DNA of 64,000 nt from Acidovorax sp. 107 (GCF_003058055.1 NZ_QBTZ01000001.1:3428001-3492000), one strand, 5' to 3'; positions 1 through 9,014 are shown, counted from the first letter of the stretch. Made by a program: numbers and translations. Notes: generated by a model not told the origin, from the letters alone.

Positions 1-213
1 GGCATCCAGACGCTGGCTGGCCCCGTGGTGGGTGCGGTCACCTTCACCTGGCTGCATGACACCGTGGCGCGCAACACCGACTACTGGCGCGCCATGCTGG
101 GCGCCATCATCCTCATCCTGGTGCTGCTGTTTCCGCAGGGCATCGCGGGCACCATCAAGCAGATTTTTGACAACATGCGCGACGCCAAGAACACCAAGGA
201 GGGCACGGCATGA
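1..213 (+). CDS. livM: Branched-chain amino acid-type (HAAT) ABC transporter permease, LivM-like, C-terminal part
   Basis: Only the last 70 codons are in the window; the gene starts upstream. The visible part has a Gly/Pro-rich entry (TLAGPVVGA) followed by a hydrophobic helix LGAIILILVLLFPQGIAG and a charged cytoplasmic tail. The order 'glycine loop, last helix, L-F-P-x-G' is typical of the end of LivM-family inner-membrane permeases. The stop codon overlaps the livG start (ATGA at 210-213), which implies translational coupling in one operon with livG and livF. The transported substrate cannot be read from this fragment; the context of a nicotinamidase-like enzyme and a heteroaromatic hydroxylase suggests it may not be an amino acid. 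Confidence 0.85.
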   Translation, partial: GIQTLAGPVVGAVTFTWLHDTVARNTDYWRAMLGAIILILVLLFPQGIAGTIKQIFDNMRDAKNTKEGTA

Positions 214-998
214 GCCTCCTCAAAGTCACCGGTCTGGGCAAATCGTTTGGCGGCGTGAAGGCGGTGGACGGCATCCACTTCGAACTCGCTGCGGGTGAGC
301 TGCTGGCGCTCATCGGCCCCAATGGCGCAGGCAAGTCCACCACCTTCAACATGGTCAATGGCCAGCTGCCCGCCGATGCCGGCTCCATCCAGCTCAACGG
401 CCAGGAGCTGGTGGGCCGCAAGCCCCGCGACATCTGGCGCATGGGGGTGGGCCGCACCTTCCAGATCGCCGAAACCTTTGCATCGCTGACGGTGGTGGAG
501 AACGTGCAGATGGCACTGATCTCCAACGACGGTCTGCTGTTCTCGATGTGGCGCAGGGCTGCCGACCACAAACGCGAAGAAGCCCTGGCGCTGCTCGACC
601 AGGTGGGCATGAAGTCGCAGGCCGACCGGCCCTGCAGCGTGCTGGCCTATGGCGATGTGAAGCGTGTGGAGCTGGCGATTGCCATGGCCAACTCGCCCAA
701 GCTGTTGCTCATGGACGAGCCCACCGCCGGCATGGCGCCCAAGGAGCGCAACGAGCTCATGGCGCTGACCAAACAACTGGTGATCGACCGCCACATGGCT
801 GTGCTGTTCACTGAGCACAGCATGGACGTGGTGTTTGCCTATGCCGACCGCATGATCGTGCTGGCGCGCGGGCGCCTGATTGCAGAGGGCAAGCCGCTGG
901 AGCTGCGCGACCACCCCAAGGTGCAAGAGGTCTACTTCGGCACCGGCAAGACGTTTGAGAAGAAAGCCGCAGCCCCTGCGGAGGCGGCATTACCATGA
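210..998 (+). CDS. livG: HAAT ABC transporter ATP-binding protein LivG-like
   Basis: 262 residues, the usual length for LivG. It is the cytoplasmic ATPase that drives the LivH/LivM-type permease. Walker A is GPNGAGKST at residues 36-44, the LivG-type signature YGDVKRVELA lies near residue 145, and Walker B LLLMDEP near 165, followed by the typical TAGMAP. The switch histidine sits in FTEHSMDVVF. It overlaps livM upstream by four bases and livF downstream by four bases, so the three are one translational unit. LivG and LivF are expected to form the ATPase heterodimer. Family identity is secure; substrate is open. Confidence 0.95.
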   Translation: MSLLKVTGLGKSFGGVKAVDGIHFELAAGELLALIGPNGAGKSTTFNMVNGQLPADAGSIQLNGQELVGRKPRDIWRMGVGRTFQIAETFASLTVVENVQMALISNDGLLFSMWRRAADHKREEALALLDQVGMKSQADRPCSVLAYGDVKRVELAIAMANSPKLLLMDEPTAGMAPKERNELMALTKQLVIDRHMAVLFTEHSMDVVFAYADRMIVLARGRLIAEGKPLELRDHPKVQEVYFGTGKTFEKKAAAPAEAALP

Positions 999-1738
999 CG
1001 ACCCAGAACCCCAAAGAACTGCTGCTCCAGGCCAAGGGCCTGCAGGCCTGGTACGGCGCCGCGCAAATCCTGTACGACGTGGACCTGGACGTGCGCCGGG
1101 GCGAAGTCGTGGCGCTGATGGGGCGCAACGGCGCAGGCAAGTCCACCACGCTCAAGACGCTGATGGGCATGCTGGCCAAGCGCAAGGGCAGCATCCAGTT
1201 CATGGGCAAAGACCTCTCCAAAACCGACCCGCACGACGCCGCGCGCCTGGGCCTGGGCTTTGTGCCCGAAGACCGCCGCGTGTTCACCGACCTCACGGTG
1301 ATGGAGAACCTGGAAGTGGGCCGCCAGCCCGCCCGCACCTGGCCCGACGGCACGGCTGCCCCGGTGTGGACGCCCGAGCGCCTGTTCAAGCTCTTCCCCA
1401 ACCTGGGCGAGATGCCCCAGCGCCCCGGCGGCCGCATGAGCGGTGGCGAGCAGCAGATGCTCACGGTGGCCCGCACGCTCATGGGCAACCCCTACTTGGT
1501 GCTGCTGGACGAGCCCTCTGAAGGTGTGGCCCCTGTCATCGTGGAGCAGATGGCGCACATGATCCTGGAGCTGAAGGAGCAGGGCGTGAGCATCCTGCTG
1601 TCCGAGCAGAACATGCACTTTGCCGAGCTGGTGTCCGACCGCGCCTATGTGCTCGAAAAGGGCCAGATCCGCTACCAGGCCAGCATGGAAGAGCTGGCCG
1701 CCAACGAAGAGGTGCGGCGCGCCTACCTCAGCGTCTGA
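995..1738 (+). CDS. livF: HAAT ABC transporter ATP-binding protein LivF-like
   Basis: 247 residues, slightly longer than the usual 235-240. Walker A GRNGAGKST is at residues 42-50, the signature MSGGEQQML near 148, and Walker B VLLLDEPSEGVAP follows; the E-G-V/L-A-P after the Walker B aspartate/glutamate is characteristic of LivF rather than LivG. It partners LivG as the second ATPase subunit of a five-component branched-chain amino acid type importer. It starts inside the livG stop (ATGA). The next gene follows after about 75 bases with its own ribosome site, so it may be co-transcribed with the transporter. Confidence 0.95.
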   Translation: MTTQNPKELLLQAKGLQAWYGAAQILYDVDLDVRRGEVVALMGRNGAGKSTTLKTLMGMLAKRKGSIQFMGKDLSKTDPHDAARLGLGFVPEDRRVFTDLTVMENLEVGRQPARTWPDGTAAPVWTPERLFKLFPNLGEMPQRPGGRMSGGEQQMLTVARTLMGNPYLVLLDEPSEGVAPVIVEQMAHMILELKEQGVSILLSEQNMHFAELVSDRAYVLEKGQIRYQASMEELAANEEVRRAYLSV

Positions 1739-1813
1739 AGCAGAAGTTCCCCGGCCCTGGCCCTACCGGGCCGTGGCCGATGTGTCAGTGCGTTCCCAAC
1801 CGGAGTGTTCACC

Positions 1814-2539
1814 ATGCAAACTGCGCAACGTCGTCGCTTTCTTCTTCAATCGGCCGCGCTCACCGTGGCCGGGGCCAGCTTCCCTGCCAGCTGGGCGGCA
1901 GGCAAGATCAAACTCGGTGAGCGAGCGGCGCTCATCGTGGTCGATGTGCAGAACTGTTTTGTCCCCGGCGGCACGCTGCCCGTGGCCAAGGGGGATGAGG
2001 TGGTGCCCGTCATCAACCGCATTGCCGCAGCGTTTGAAAACGTGGTGGTCACGCAGGACTGGCACACCCAGGGTCACGCCTCCTTTGCCAGCACCCATGC
2101 AGGCAAGAAGCCGTTTGAAACCACCAAGCTCAGTTACGGCCAGCAGGTGCTGTGGCCCGATCATTGCGTGCAGGGCACCGACGACGCCGCCCTGCACAAG
2201 GACCTCCAGGTGCCCAAGGCCCAGGTGATCCTGCGCAAGGGCTTTCACCAGCATGTGGACAGCTACTCGGCCTTTGAAGAGGCCGACCGCAAGACCTCCA
2301 CCGGCCTGGCGGGCTACCTCAAGCAACGCGGCATCAAGACCGTGTTTGTCACGGGCCTGGCCACCGACTTCTGCGTGGCCTGGACGGCGCTCGACGCCAA
2401 ACGCCTGGGCTTCGAAACCTATGTGGTCGAAGACGCCACCCGCGCCATCGACCTCAACGGATCGCTCGATGCGGCCTGGAAGAACATGAAGGCCAAGGGC
2501 GTCAAACGCATCCAGTCCAGCGATATCGACGTCGCCTGA
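1814..2539 (+). CDS. Exported nicotinamidase/pyrazinamidase-like amidase (isochorismatase fold, Tat signal)
   Basis: I take ATG 1814 as start: GGAG lies at 1802-1805, eight bases upstream, whereas the in-frame GTG at 1805 has no site. The 241-residue product opens with a twin-arginine signal (RRRFLLQSAALTVAGA, residues 6-21), so it should be folded in the cytoplasm and exported. The mature part carries the complete nicotinamidase set: nucleophile Cys187 (TDFCV), Asp44 (VVDVQ) and Lys142 (LRKGF) as triad, and Asp82, His84 and His88 (QDWHTQGHASF) as metal ligands. The expected reaction is nicotinamide to nicotinate plus ammonia, here in the periplasm. Its place between a HAAT transporter and a molybdenum hydroxylase suggests a role in catabolism rather than NAD salvage. 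Substrate is inferred; related amides are possible. Confidence 0.85.
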   Translation: MQTAQRRRFLLQSAALTVAGASFPASWAAGKIKLGERAALIVVDVQNCFVPGGTLPVAKGDEVVPVINRIAAAFENVVVTQDWHTQGHASFASTHAGKKPFETTKLSYGQQVLWPDHCVQGTDDAALHKDLQVPKAQVILRKGFHQHVDSYSAFEEADRKTSTGLAGYLKQRGIKTVFVTGLATDFCVAWTALDAKRLGFETYVVEDATRAIDLNGSLDAAWKNMKAKGVKRIQSSDIDVA

Positions 2540-2659
2540 TGGCGCACCGCCCCTGCGCTTCGGCGCCGGGGTTTGACGGATTCACAACACCCCGCAGAAA
2601 TGGTTGCGCTGCCGCTCCGCTTGCAGGGAAACTTGCGCACTTGATGTAAGGAGCGTTTC

Positions 2660-3832
2660 ATGAAATGTCGTGGGATGGAGGAGGGGAGCATCGACCGCCG
2701 TGCGGTGCTGACAACACTGGCCGCCGCTGCTCTAGGGGCCGCAGGCCCGGCAGCCGCCGAGACCGGGGTGACAGACACCCGCATCAAGGTGGGGCAGTCG
2801 GCCGTGTTCACCGGCCCGGCCAAGGATTTTGGGGTGGACTACAAGGCGGGCATTGCGCTGGCGTTCGACAAGGTCAACAAGACAGGTGGCGTGCAGGGGC
2901 GCACGCTGGAGCTGGTGTCGCACGACGATGCCTACGAGCCCAAGAAGACGGCCGAGAACACGGCCAAGCTCATTGATGAAGACAAGGTCTTCGCCCTGAT
3001 CGGCTATGTGGCCACCGGCAACCTCATCGCCGCCATGCCCCTGGCGGAGAAAGCGGGCGTGCCCATGTTCGCGCCGCTGGTGGGCACCACGTCGTTCCGC
3101 ACCACGCACAACCGCTACCTGTTCCACGTGCGTGCCAGCTACGAGACCGAGCTGCGCAAGATCGTGGGGCATCTGGCCACGCTGGGCATCAACAACATCG
3201 CCGTCATCTACCAGAACAGCGCGTTCGGCAAATCCAACCTCGACACCTGCCTGCAGATTGCCCAGGGCCTGAAGGTCAAGGTGGTCGATTCCGTGCCCAT
3301 GGAGATCGCCGCCACCGACGCCAAGCCCCAGGTCGCGCAGCTCACCAAGGCCCAGCCGGGCGCGGTGGTGATGATCATGGCGGGCAAGATGGTGGAGGTG
3401 TTCCTGCGCGATTACCGGGCCGCAGGCGCAGCGTCGCCGCTGTACACCATCTCGGTGGGCATCACCGACGCACCGGGCTCTGCGCAGCGCCTGAACGGCG
3501 GCATCGAAGGCCTGGTCACAGCCAGCATCGTGCCCTCGCCGCAGGCCAGCCGCCTAGCCATCGTGGCCGACTACCGCAAGGACCGCGCGGACGCGGGCGA
3601 GAAGATCGATAGCTACACCATGCTGGAGGGCTACATCGCCGCGCGCGTGTTTGTGGAAGGTGTCAAACGCGCAGGCAAAGCGCTCACGCGCGAAGGCTTC
3701 ATCAAGGCCATGGAAGACATGGGCACCACCAAGATCGGGGACTTTCCGCTGGTGTATGGCCCGGGCAACCACAATGGCTCCAACTTTGTGGACCTGGAGA
3801 TGTACACGCGCACCGGGTCGCTGCGACGCTGA
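2660..3832 (+). CDS. HAAT-type ABC transporter periplasmic substrate-binding protein
   Basis: 390 residues. AAGGAG at 2648-2653 sits six bases before ATG 2660. The N-terminus has a signal sequence (DRRAVLTTLAAAALGAAGP then AAAE) with an arginine pair that may make it a Tat substrate. The mature part follows the LivJ-type binding fold: DTRIKVGQSAVFTGPAKDFG at the start, FDKVNKTGGVQGR, then KVFALIGYVATGN and a YQNSAFG element in the second lobe. It should capture the ligand for the LivM/LivG/LivF components upstream. The nearby amidase and hydroxylase make an N-heteroaromatic acid a plausible ligand, but nothing in the sequence proves it. Confidence 0.9.
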   Translation: MKCRGMEEGSIDRRAVLTTLAAAALGAAGPAAAETGVTDTRIKVGQSAVFTGPAKDFGVDYKAGIALAFDKVNKTGGVQGRTLELVSHDDAYEPKKTAENTAKLIDEDKVFALIGYVATGNLIAAMPLAEKAGVPMFAPLVGTTSFRTTHNRYLFHVRASYETELRKIVGHLATLGINNIAVIYQNSAFGKSNLDTCLQIAQGLKVKVVDSVPMEIAATDAKPQVAQLTKAQPGAVVMIMAGKMVEVFLRDYRAAGAASPLYTISVGITDAPGSAQRLNGGIEGLVTASIVPSPQASRLAIVADYRKDRADAGEKIDSYTMLEGYIAARVFVEGVKRAGKALTREGFIKAMEDMGTTKIGDFPLVYGPGNHNGSNFVDLEMYTRTGSLRR

Positions 3833-3853
3833 CTGAGAGCACCCCACCGAGAC

Positions 3854-4360
3854 ATGCACGCGCCCGCTTCACCCTCTCCGGTCGTCATCAATGGCCAGCC
3901 GTTTGCCCTGCCGCAGAGCACCTTGGCCAGCGCCACGCTGCTGCACGTGCTGCGCAACGACCTGTCGCTCAACGGCCCCAAGTACGGCTGCGGCCTGGGG
4001 CAGTGCGGTGTATGCACGGTGCTCGTAGATGGATTTGCCGCGCGGGCCTGCGTGATTCCCGCCCAGGGCGTGGCGGGCCGCGAGGTGACCACGCTGGAGG
4101 GGCTGCCCGGGCGCTGCCGCAGCACCGCAGGACTTCACCCGGTGCAGCAGGCCTTTGTGGATGAGCAGGCCGCGCAATGCGGCTATTGCCTCAATGGCAT
4201 GGTGATGATGGCCGTGGCCCTCTTGGAACGCAACCCCGACCCCGATGAAGCGGCCGTGCGCCGCGAGCTGTCGGGCAACCTGTGCCGCTGCGGCACGCAT
4301 GTCGAAATCATCCGCGCCGTACTGAGCGCGGCGGTGCTGATGCGCGAGGCCCAGGCATGA
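3854..4360 (+). CDS. 2Fe-2S subunit of a molybdenum hydroxylase (IorA/NicA-like)
   Basis: 168 residues. It has the two [2Fe-2S] cluster domains of xanthine-oxidase-family small subunits: the plant-ferredoxin-like motif CGLGQCGVC plus a fourth cysteine in RAC, and the helical domain motifs CGYC and CRCG. There is no flavin domain, as in isoquinoline 1-oxidoreductase and nicotinate hydroxylase of Pseudomonas, which pass electrons to a fused cytochrome c instead of NAD. The stop overlaps the ATG of the large subunit (4357-4360), so the two are translationally coupled. It transfers electrons from the Mo site of the partner to its heme domain. There is no export signal, consistent with a cytoplasmic cluster domain. 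Confidence 0.93.
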   Translation: MHAPASPSPVVINGQPFALPQSTLASATLLHVLRNDLSLNGPKYGCGLGQCGVCTVLVDGFAARACVIPAQGVAGREVTTLEGLPGRCRSTAGLHPVQQAFVDEQAAQCGYCLNGMVMMAVALLERNPDPDEAAVRRELSGNLCRCGTHVEIIRAVLSAAVLMREAQA

Positions 4361-7300
4361 GCGCCACACCTGACAACGCCGCGCCCCTGCGCGCCCACAG
4401 CCCGCTCACCCGCGCCGACTTCCATGCCGCCCAGGGCGTGCTGCTGGTGGTGCGCAACCCGCCGCCCGCACCACCGCCCGTCAAGGGCCAGCCCGCGCTG
4501 GTGGCGGGCAACCCGGCCGAGGGCGTGGAGATACTGATCGCCGTGTGGGACGACGGCAGCGTGACCGCGCTCAACGGCCATGTGGACCTGGGCACCGGCA
4601 TCCGCACTGCACTCGCGCAGATCGTGGCCGAAGAACTCGATGTGCCGCTGGCGCAGGTGAACATGGTGCTGGGCGACACCACGCGCGCGCCCAACCAGGG
4701 TGCCACCATCGCGAGCGCGTCCATCCAGATCCATGCCAAGCCCCTGCGCATCGCCGCTGCGCAGGCACGCCACTGGCTGGTGGCGCAGGCCGCAGAGCGG
4801 CTGGGCGTGCCGGTGGAGGCACTGCAGGTGCGTGCAGGTGTGGTGCAGGTCACGGCAGACCCGTCGCGCCAAGTGGCCTACGGCGCGCTGCTGGCGGGCG
4901 CACACACCACGCTGGAGCTGATGGACGCCACGCCCACCAAGGCCGCCGCCGATTACACCGTGGTCGGCCAGTCCGTGCCGCGCGTGGACATCCCCGCCAA
5001 GGTCAGCGGCGAGCTGGTGTTTGTGCACGACATGCGCGTGCCCGGCATGCTGCACGGCCGCGTGGTGCGCCCGCCGTATGCGGGGGCCGACCATGGTGAC
5101 TTCATCGGCAACACGCTGGAATCGGTGGACCAGCAGTCCATCGCCCACATCCCCGGCATCCGCGCCGTGGTGGTGATCCGCGACTTCGTGGGGATCGTCG
5201 CCGAGCGCGAAGAACAGGCCGAGCAAGCCCTGCGCGAGCTGAATGTGCGCTGGAAGGACTGGCCGGCCTTTCCGCGCCAGGACAGCGCCGAGGCGCTGGA
5301 GCAGGCCATCCGTGCCAATCCCGCCACGCAGCGTCGCCTGGTGGACGAGGGCGATGTGGAGGGCGCCCTGGCCGCGCTGTCTGCCGACGGCCAGCCCATG
5401 CCGCGCACCTATGTGTGGCCGTACCAGATGCATGGCTCCATCGGCCCGTCGTGCGCGGTGGCCGAATGGCGCAGTGATGACAGCACAGGCCGCCCGCGCA
5501 TGACGGTGTGGGCCGGCACGCAAAACCCCCATGTGCTGCGCGCCGACCTGGCCCGCCTGATGGGCCTGCCCGATGTGGACATCGACCTCATCCGCATGGA
5601 GGCCGCAGGCTGCTATGGCCGCAACGGGGCCGACGATGTGGCGGCCGATGCCGCACTGCTCTCGCGTGCCGTGGGCGCCCCGGTGCGCGTGCAGCTCACG
5701 CGCGAGCAGGAGCACCTGTGGGAGCCCAAGGGCACGGCCCAGCTCATGCAGGTGCGCGGCGGGCTCAAGGCCGATGGCACCGTGGCGGCGTACGACTTTG
5801 AGACCTCCTACCCCTCCAACGGCGCGCCCACGCTGGCCCTGCTGCTCACCCGCACCATCGAACCCGTGGCCCAGGCCTACGAGATGGGCGACCGCACGGC
5901 GCGCCCGCCCTACCAGTACGACAACCTGCGCGTGGCCGTCAACGACATGCCGCCCATCGTGCGCGCATCGTGGCTGCGCGGCGTGTCGGCGCTGCCCAAT
6001 TCGTTTGCGCACGAGTCGTATGTGGACGAGCTGGCCACGGCAGCGGGTGTGGACCCGGTGCAGTTTCGCCTGCAGTTGCTGAACGACCCGCGCGCTGCCG
6101 AGCTGGTCCAGGCCACGGCCGAAAAGGCGGGCTGGATTCGCCGCACCGGCCCGCAGCAGCGCCCCTTGGATGCTGACAACAGCGGTGAATGGGTCCAAGG
6201 CCAGGGCTTTGCGTACGCCCGCTACATCCACAGCAAGTGGCCCGGCTTTGGCGCCGCCTGGGCCGCCTGGGTGGCCGATGTGGAGGTCAACAAGAAGACC
6301 GGCGAGGTGCACGTGCGCCGCGTGGTGGTGGGGCACGACGCGGGCCTGATGGTGAACCCCGCCGGTGTGGAGCAGCAGGTGCATGGCAACGTGCTGCAGA
6401 CCACCAGCCGCGCGCTCAAGGAGCAGGTGACTTTTGAGCCCGTCAAGCAGGCCGTGGACAACCGCGAATGGGGCAGTTACCCCATCCTGAGCTTCCGCGA
6501 GGTGCCGGTCATCGAGGTCATGCACATGCCCCGGCAGGACGAGGCGCCGTTGGGCTCGGGCGAGTCGTCGTCCGTGCCGGGCACGGCGGCGATTGCCAAC
6601 GCGATTTTTGATGCGACGGGCGTGCGCTTTCGTGCGCCGCCGTTCACGCCCGAGGTGGTGCGCGCTGGGCTCAACCCCTTGCCTGGTGGCGCAGGCGAGG
6701 CCGCAGCAGGCGGGACCCCACCCACCGAGCCCGCCGAGGTATTGCCCACGCTGGAGCTGCCCGCGCCCACCGTGCCCGCCAGCGCCACATGGACCGCAAA
6801 ACGCAGCCCCTGGGCACGCGCCCTGGCTCTGGTCGCTGGTGGCATCGCCATGGGCGCAGCGCTGCTGGGCTGGCGCCCCTCCATCGCGCCCGTGGTGCAG
6901 ACGGCAGGCGCGTCGGTCTACAACGCCGCCACCATCGAGCGTGGCCGCCTGCTGGCCGCTGCGGGTGACTGCGCGGTGTGCCACACCGCCCCCGGCGGCA
7001 CGCCCAACACGGGCGGCCGCGCCATGGAAACGCCCTTTGGCAAGGTCTACACCACCAACCTCACGCCCGACGCCGAGACCGGCATCGGCCAGTGGTCCTT
7101 CAGTGCCTTCCAGCGCGCCATGCGCGAGGGCATCTCGCAGGGCGGCAAGCACCTGTACCCCGCCTTCCCCTACACATCGTTCGCCAAGATGAGCGACGAC
7201 GATCTCACGGCGCTGTACGCCTACCTCATGGCGCAGCCCGCAGTGCGGGCCGAGGTGCCCAAGACCGAGTTGACCTTCCCCTTCAGCGTGCGCCCCCTCA

Positions 7301-8124
7301 TGGCCGGCTGGAACGCGCTGTTCCACGACGCCACGCCGTTCAAGCCGGACCCAAACCGCCCCCCCGAATGGAACCGGGGCGCCTACCTGGTGCAGGGCGT
7401 GGGCCACTGCGGTGCCTGCCACACGCCGCGCAATGCGCTGGGGGCCGAGTTGGGTGGCGCTGCGTTCCTCTCGGGCGCCATGATTGATGGCTGGGAGGCG
7501 CCTGCGCTCACCGGCCTGTCGAAGGCGCCCGTGCCCTGGACGGCTGATGCGCTCTACGCCTACCTGCGCCACGGCCACAGCCCGCAGCACGGCAGCGCCT
7601 CCGGCCCTATGGCACCCGTGGTGCGCGAGCTCGCCCACTTGCCCGACGACGACATTCGCGCCATGGCGGGCTACCTGGCCTCGTTCACCGCGACAGACGC
7701 TGCTACCCAGCCAGCCGCCCAGCCTGTGTCTGACCCGCAGCAGCGCGCCCAGATCGCCGTGGCCCAGGCCGCCGCGCTGGCCCCGCAGCCTGGCCAGGCC
7801 CAGCGCCTGTTCGACGGTGCCTGTGCCGCCTGCCACCACGACGGCGACGGGCCCAAGCTGCTGGGCGTGAACGTGCCCTTGGCGCTCAACAGCAACCTGC
7901 ACAGCGACCGGCCCGACAACCTGCTGCAGGTCATCGTGCACGGCATCCGCGAGCCTGCCGCGCGGGACATTGGCTTCATGCCCGGCTTCGGCCATGCGCT
8001 CAGCGACGCGCAGATCACCGAGCTGGCGGGCTACATGCGCCAGCGCTACGCCCCCGGCCGCCCGGCGTGGCGCGATGTGCCCGAGGCGCTGGCCCGCGTG
8101 CGGGCGGGGCCTGCGCATCCTTAG
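4357..8124 (+). CDS. Molybdopterin-binding hydroxylase subunit fused to a tri-heme cytochrome c domain (NicB/IorB-like)
   Basis: 1255 residues from ATG 4357, which overlaps the stop of the 2Fe-2S subunit. Residues about 1-800 are a xanthine-oxidase-family Mo domain: GHVDLGTG near the N-terminus, AAGCYGRNGADDVAADA for cofactor binding, and LGSGESS with the expected catalytic glutamate. One hydrophobic helix follows at about 818-845. The rest carries three heme attachment motifs: CAVCH (872-876), CGACH (1018-1022) and CAACH (1156-1160). Such fusions hydroxylate an N-heteroaromatic or aldehyde substrate with water and send electrons to the respiratory chain. Neighbouring amidase and transporter point to nicotinate (to 6-hydroxynicotinate) as a candidate substrate, but later Nic-pathway genes are absent from the window. 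The fusion is seen directly; the substrate is inference. Confidence 0.92.
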   Translation: MSATPDNAAPLRAHSPLTRADFHAAQGVLLVVRNPPPAPPPVKGQPALVAGNPAEGVEILIAVWDDGSVTALNGHVDLGTGIRTALAQIVAEELDVPLAQVNMVLGDTTRAPNQGATIASASIQIHAKPLRIAAAQARHWLVAQAAERLGVPVEALQVRAGVVQVTADPSRQVAYGALLAGAHTTLELMDATPTKAAADYTVVGQSVPRVDIPAKVSGELVFVHDMRVPGMLHGRVVRPPYAGADHGDFIGNTLESVDQQSIAHIPGIRAVVVIRDFVGIVAEREEQAEQALRELNVRWKDWPAFPRQDSAEALEQAIRANPATQRRLVDEGDVEGALAALSADGQPMPRTYVWPYQMHGSIGPSCAVAEWRSDDSTGRPRMTVWAGTQNPHVLRADLARLMGLPDVDIDLIRMEAAGCYGRNGADDVAADAALLSRAVGAPVRVQLTREQEHLWEPKGTAQLMQVRGGLKADGTVAAYDFETSYPSNGAPTLALLLTRTIEPVAQAYEMGDRTARPPYQYDNLRVAVNDMPPIVRASWLRGVSALPNSFAHESYVDELATAAGVDPVQFRLQLLNDPRAAELVQATAEKAGWIRRTGPQQRPLDADNSGEWVQGQGFAYARYIHSKWPGFGAAWAAWVADVEVNKKTGEVHVRRVVVGHDAGLMVNPAGVEQQVHGNVLQTTSRALKEQVTFEPVKQAVDNREWGSYPILSFREVPVIEVMHMPRQDEAPLGSGESSSVPGTAAIANAIFDATGVRFRAPPFTPEVVRAGLNPLPGGAGEAAAGGTPPTEPAEVLPTLELPAPTVPASATWTAKRSPWARALALVAGGIAMGAALLGWRPSIAPVVQTAGASVYNAATIERGRLLAAAGDCAVCHTAPGGTPNTGGRAMETPFGKVYTTNLTPDAETGIGQWSFSAFQRAMREGISQGGKHLYPAFPYTSFAKMSDDDLTALYAYLMAQPAVRAEVPKTELTFPFSVRPLMAGWNALFHDATPFKPDPNRPPEWNRGAYLVQGVGHCGACHTPRNALGAELGGAAFLSGAMIDGWEAPALTGLSKAPVPWTADALYAYLRHGHSPQHGSASGPMAPVVRELAHLPDDDIRAMAGYLASFTATDAATQPAAQPVSDPQQRAQIAVAQAAALAPQPGQAQRLFDGACAACHHDGDGPKLLGVNVPLALNSNLHSDRPDNLLQVIVHGIREPAARDIGFMPGFGHALSDAQITELAGYMRQRYAPGRPAWRDVPEALARVRAGPAHP

Positions 8125-8182
8125 AGCGGCTCTTAGACGGTTCTGACGACCCTCCAGGTCATGTCTGGGGGATCGTCAACAC

Positions 8183-8252
8183 GGTTTTGAAGTCTTTTGG
8201 TGCTGATGCGCCAGTGGAATGTGCGCAAGCAGCTATCAAAATTGGAGCAAAT
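8183..8252 (-). repeat. R1 repeat copy a
   Basis: Member of the short dispersed repeat called R1 here. Read on the minus strand it has TTTTGATAGCTGCTTGCGCA, then CATTCCACTGGCGC and a CCAAAAGACTTCAAA end. It fills most of the gap between the molybdenum hydroxylase and the lipoprotein gene. Confidence 0.75.
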
Positions 8253-8303
8253 GCAGGCCCCGTGGTCAGCCCGACAATCAGGCTGCACCACCGCCCAGAC
8301 ACC

Positions 8304-9014
8304 ATGACCGCTGCCGCTCCCTTGCCATCGCACAGCGCCCTGCGCACCCCACACCGGCGCGTGCAGCGCATCGGCGGGGCCGCGACGCTGGCCCTGTGTT
8401 GCCTGGCCCTCACGGCCTGCGGGCCGGAGGTGCAAGGGTCGCCCAAGCCGCCTGCGGCGTTTGGCCCCGTGCAGAGCAGCTGGTTCGGCTGCCCGTCCCT
8501 GCAAGGGGTGTACGCCTGGCCGCAGGTGGCGCCTGCGGGTGTGCGGGGCAGCCTGCCGTTTTTTACCGGCTCGGCCGAGATGCAGGTCTGGGTGCAGCAG
8601 CAGCGCGGCGAAACCACGCTGCGCACGCGCACCATCAACCGCGCGCGCAACGTGCGCACCTCACTCACCCGGCAGTGGAGCCTGGTCACCTACAGCGGCG
8701 CGCAGGCCCGCTGCAGCTCCGGCATGCGCGACCTGGCTCCGCAGACCGCGTCGTCCGGCAACGAGCCCGGGACCTCTGGCAAGCTGCAGGGGTTCCGGCT
8801 GGCGCTGCTCAAAGACGGCGGCCTGGCTGTGGGCAAGCGCACGCTCACCACCGGCAACAAGGGCTCGTACTTTTCGTGGGGCGGGCAGTCCTACGGCAGC
8901 TACGACGCGCCCGATGTGGAGACCTGGACCTGGTTCAAGTTGGCCCGCACCGCAGCCGGGGACAGCGAGCCGCCAGTCATCGACGCCTACGTGCCCGGGG
9001 CCACCTCTCCTTAG
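8304..9014 (+). CDS. Putative lipoprotein of unknown function
   Basis: 236 residues if ATG 8304 is used. This start is chosen because it puts a lipoprotein signal at the N-terminus: basic region RTPHRRVQR, hydrophobic stretch GGAATLALCCLALTAC, lipobox LTAC with the cysteine to be acylated. Earlier in-frame starts would translate through the R1 repeat. The mature part has no domain I recognise; it is Gly/Ser/Trp-rich (SYFSWGGQSYGSYD, VETWTWFKLAR), suggesting a beta-rich envelope protein. No ribosome site is obvious. It is not clearly linked to the hydroxylase operon upstream because the repeat separates them. Confidence 0.6.
   Translation: MTAAAPLPSHSALRTPHRRVQRIGGAATLALCCLALTACGPEVQGSPKPPAAFGPVQSSWFGCPSLQGVYAWPQVAPAGVRGSLPFFTGSAEMQVWVQQQRGETTLRTRTINRARNVRTSLTRQWSLVTYSGAQARCSSGMRDLAPQTASSGNEPGTSGKLQGFRLALLKDGGLAVGKRTLTTGNKGSYFSWGGQSYGSYDAPDVETWTWFKLARTAAGDSEPPVIDAYVPGATSP

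Noticed and set aside
2540..2600. Hairpin after the amidase gene as a terminator
   Set aside because: The stem around the CCCC/GGGG runs has mismatches and only three T follow, so a transcript stop cannot be claimed.
4183..8118. A 1311-codon open frame on the minus strand opposite the molybdenum hydroxylase
   Set aside because: Its product is rich in Arg, His, Gly and Ala with no fold or motif. It is the mirror of GC-rich third-position bias in the real gene, which has heme and cofactor motifs.
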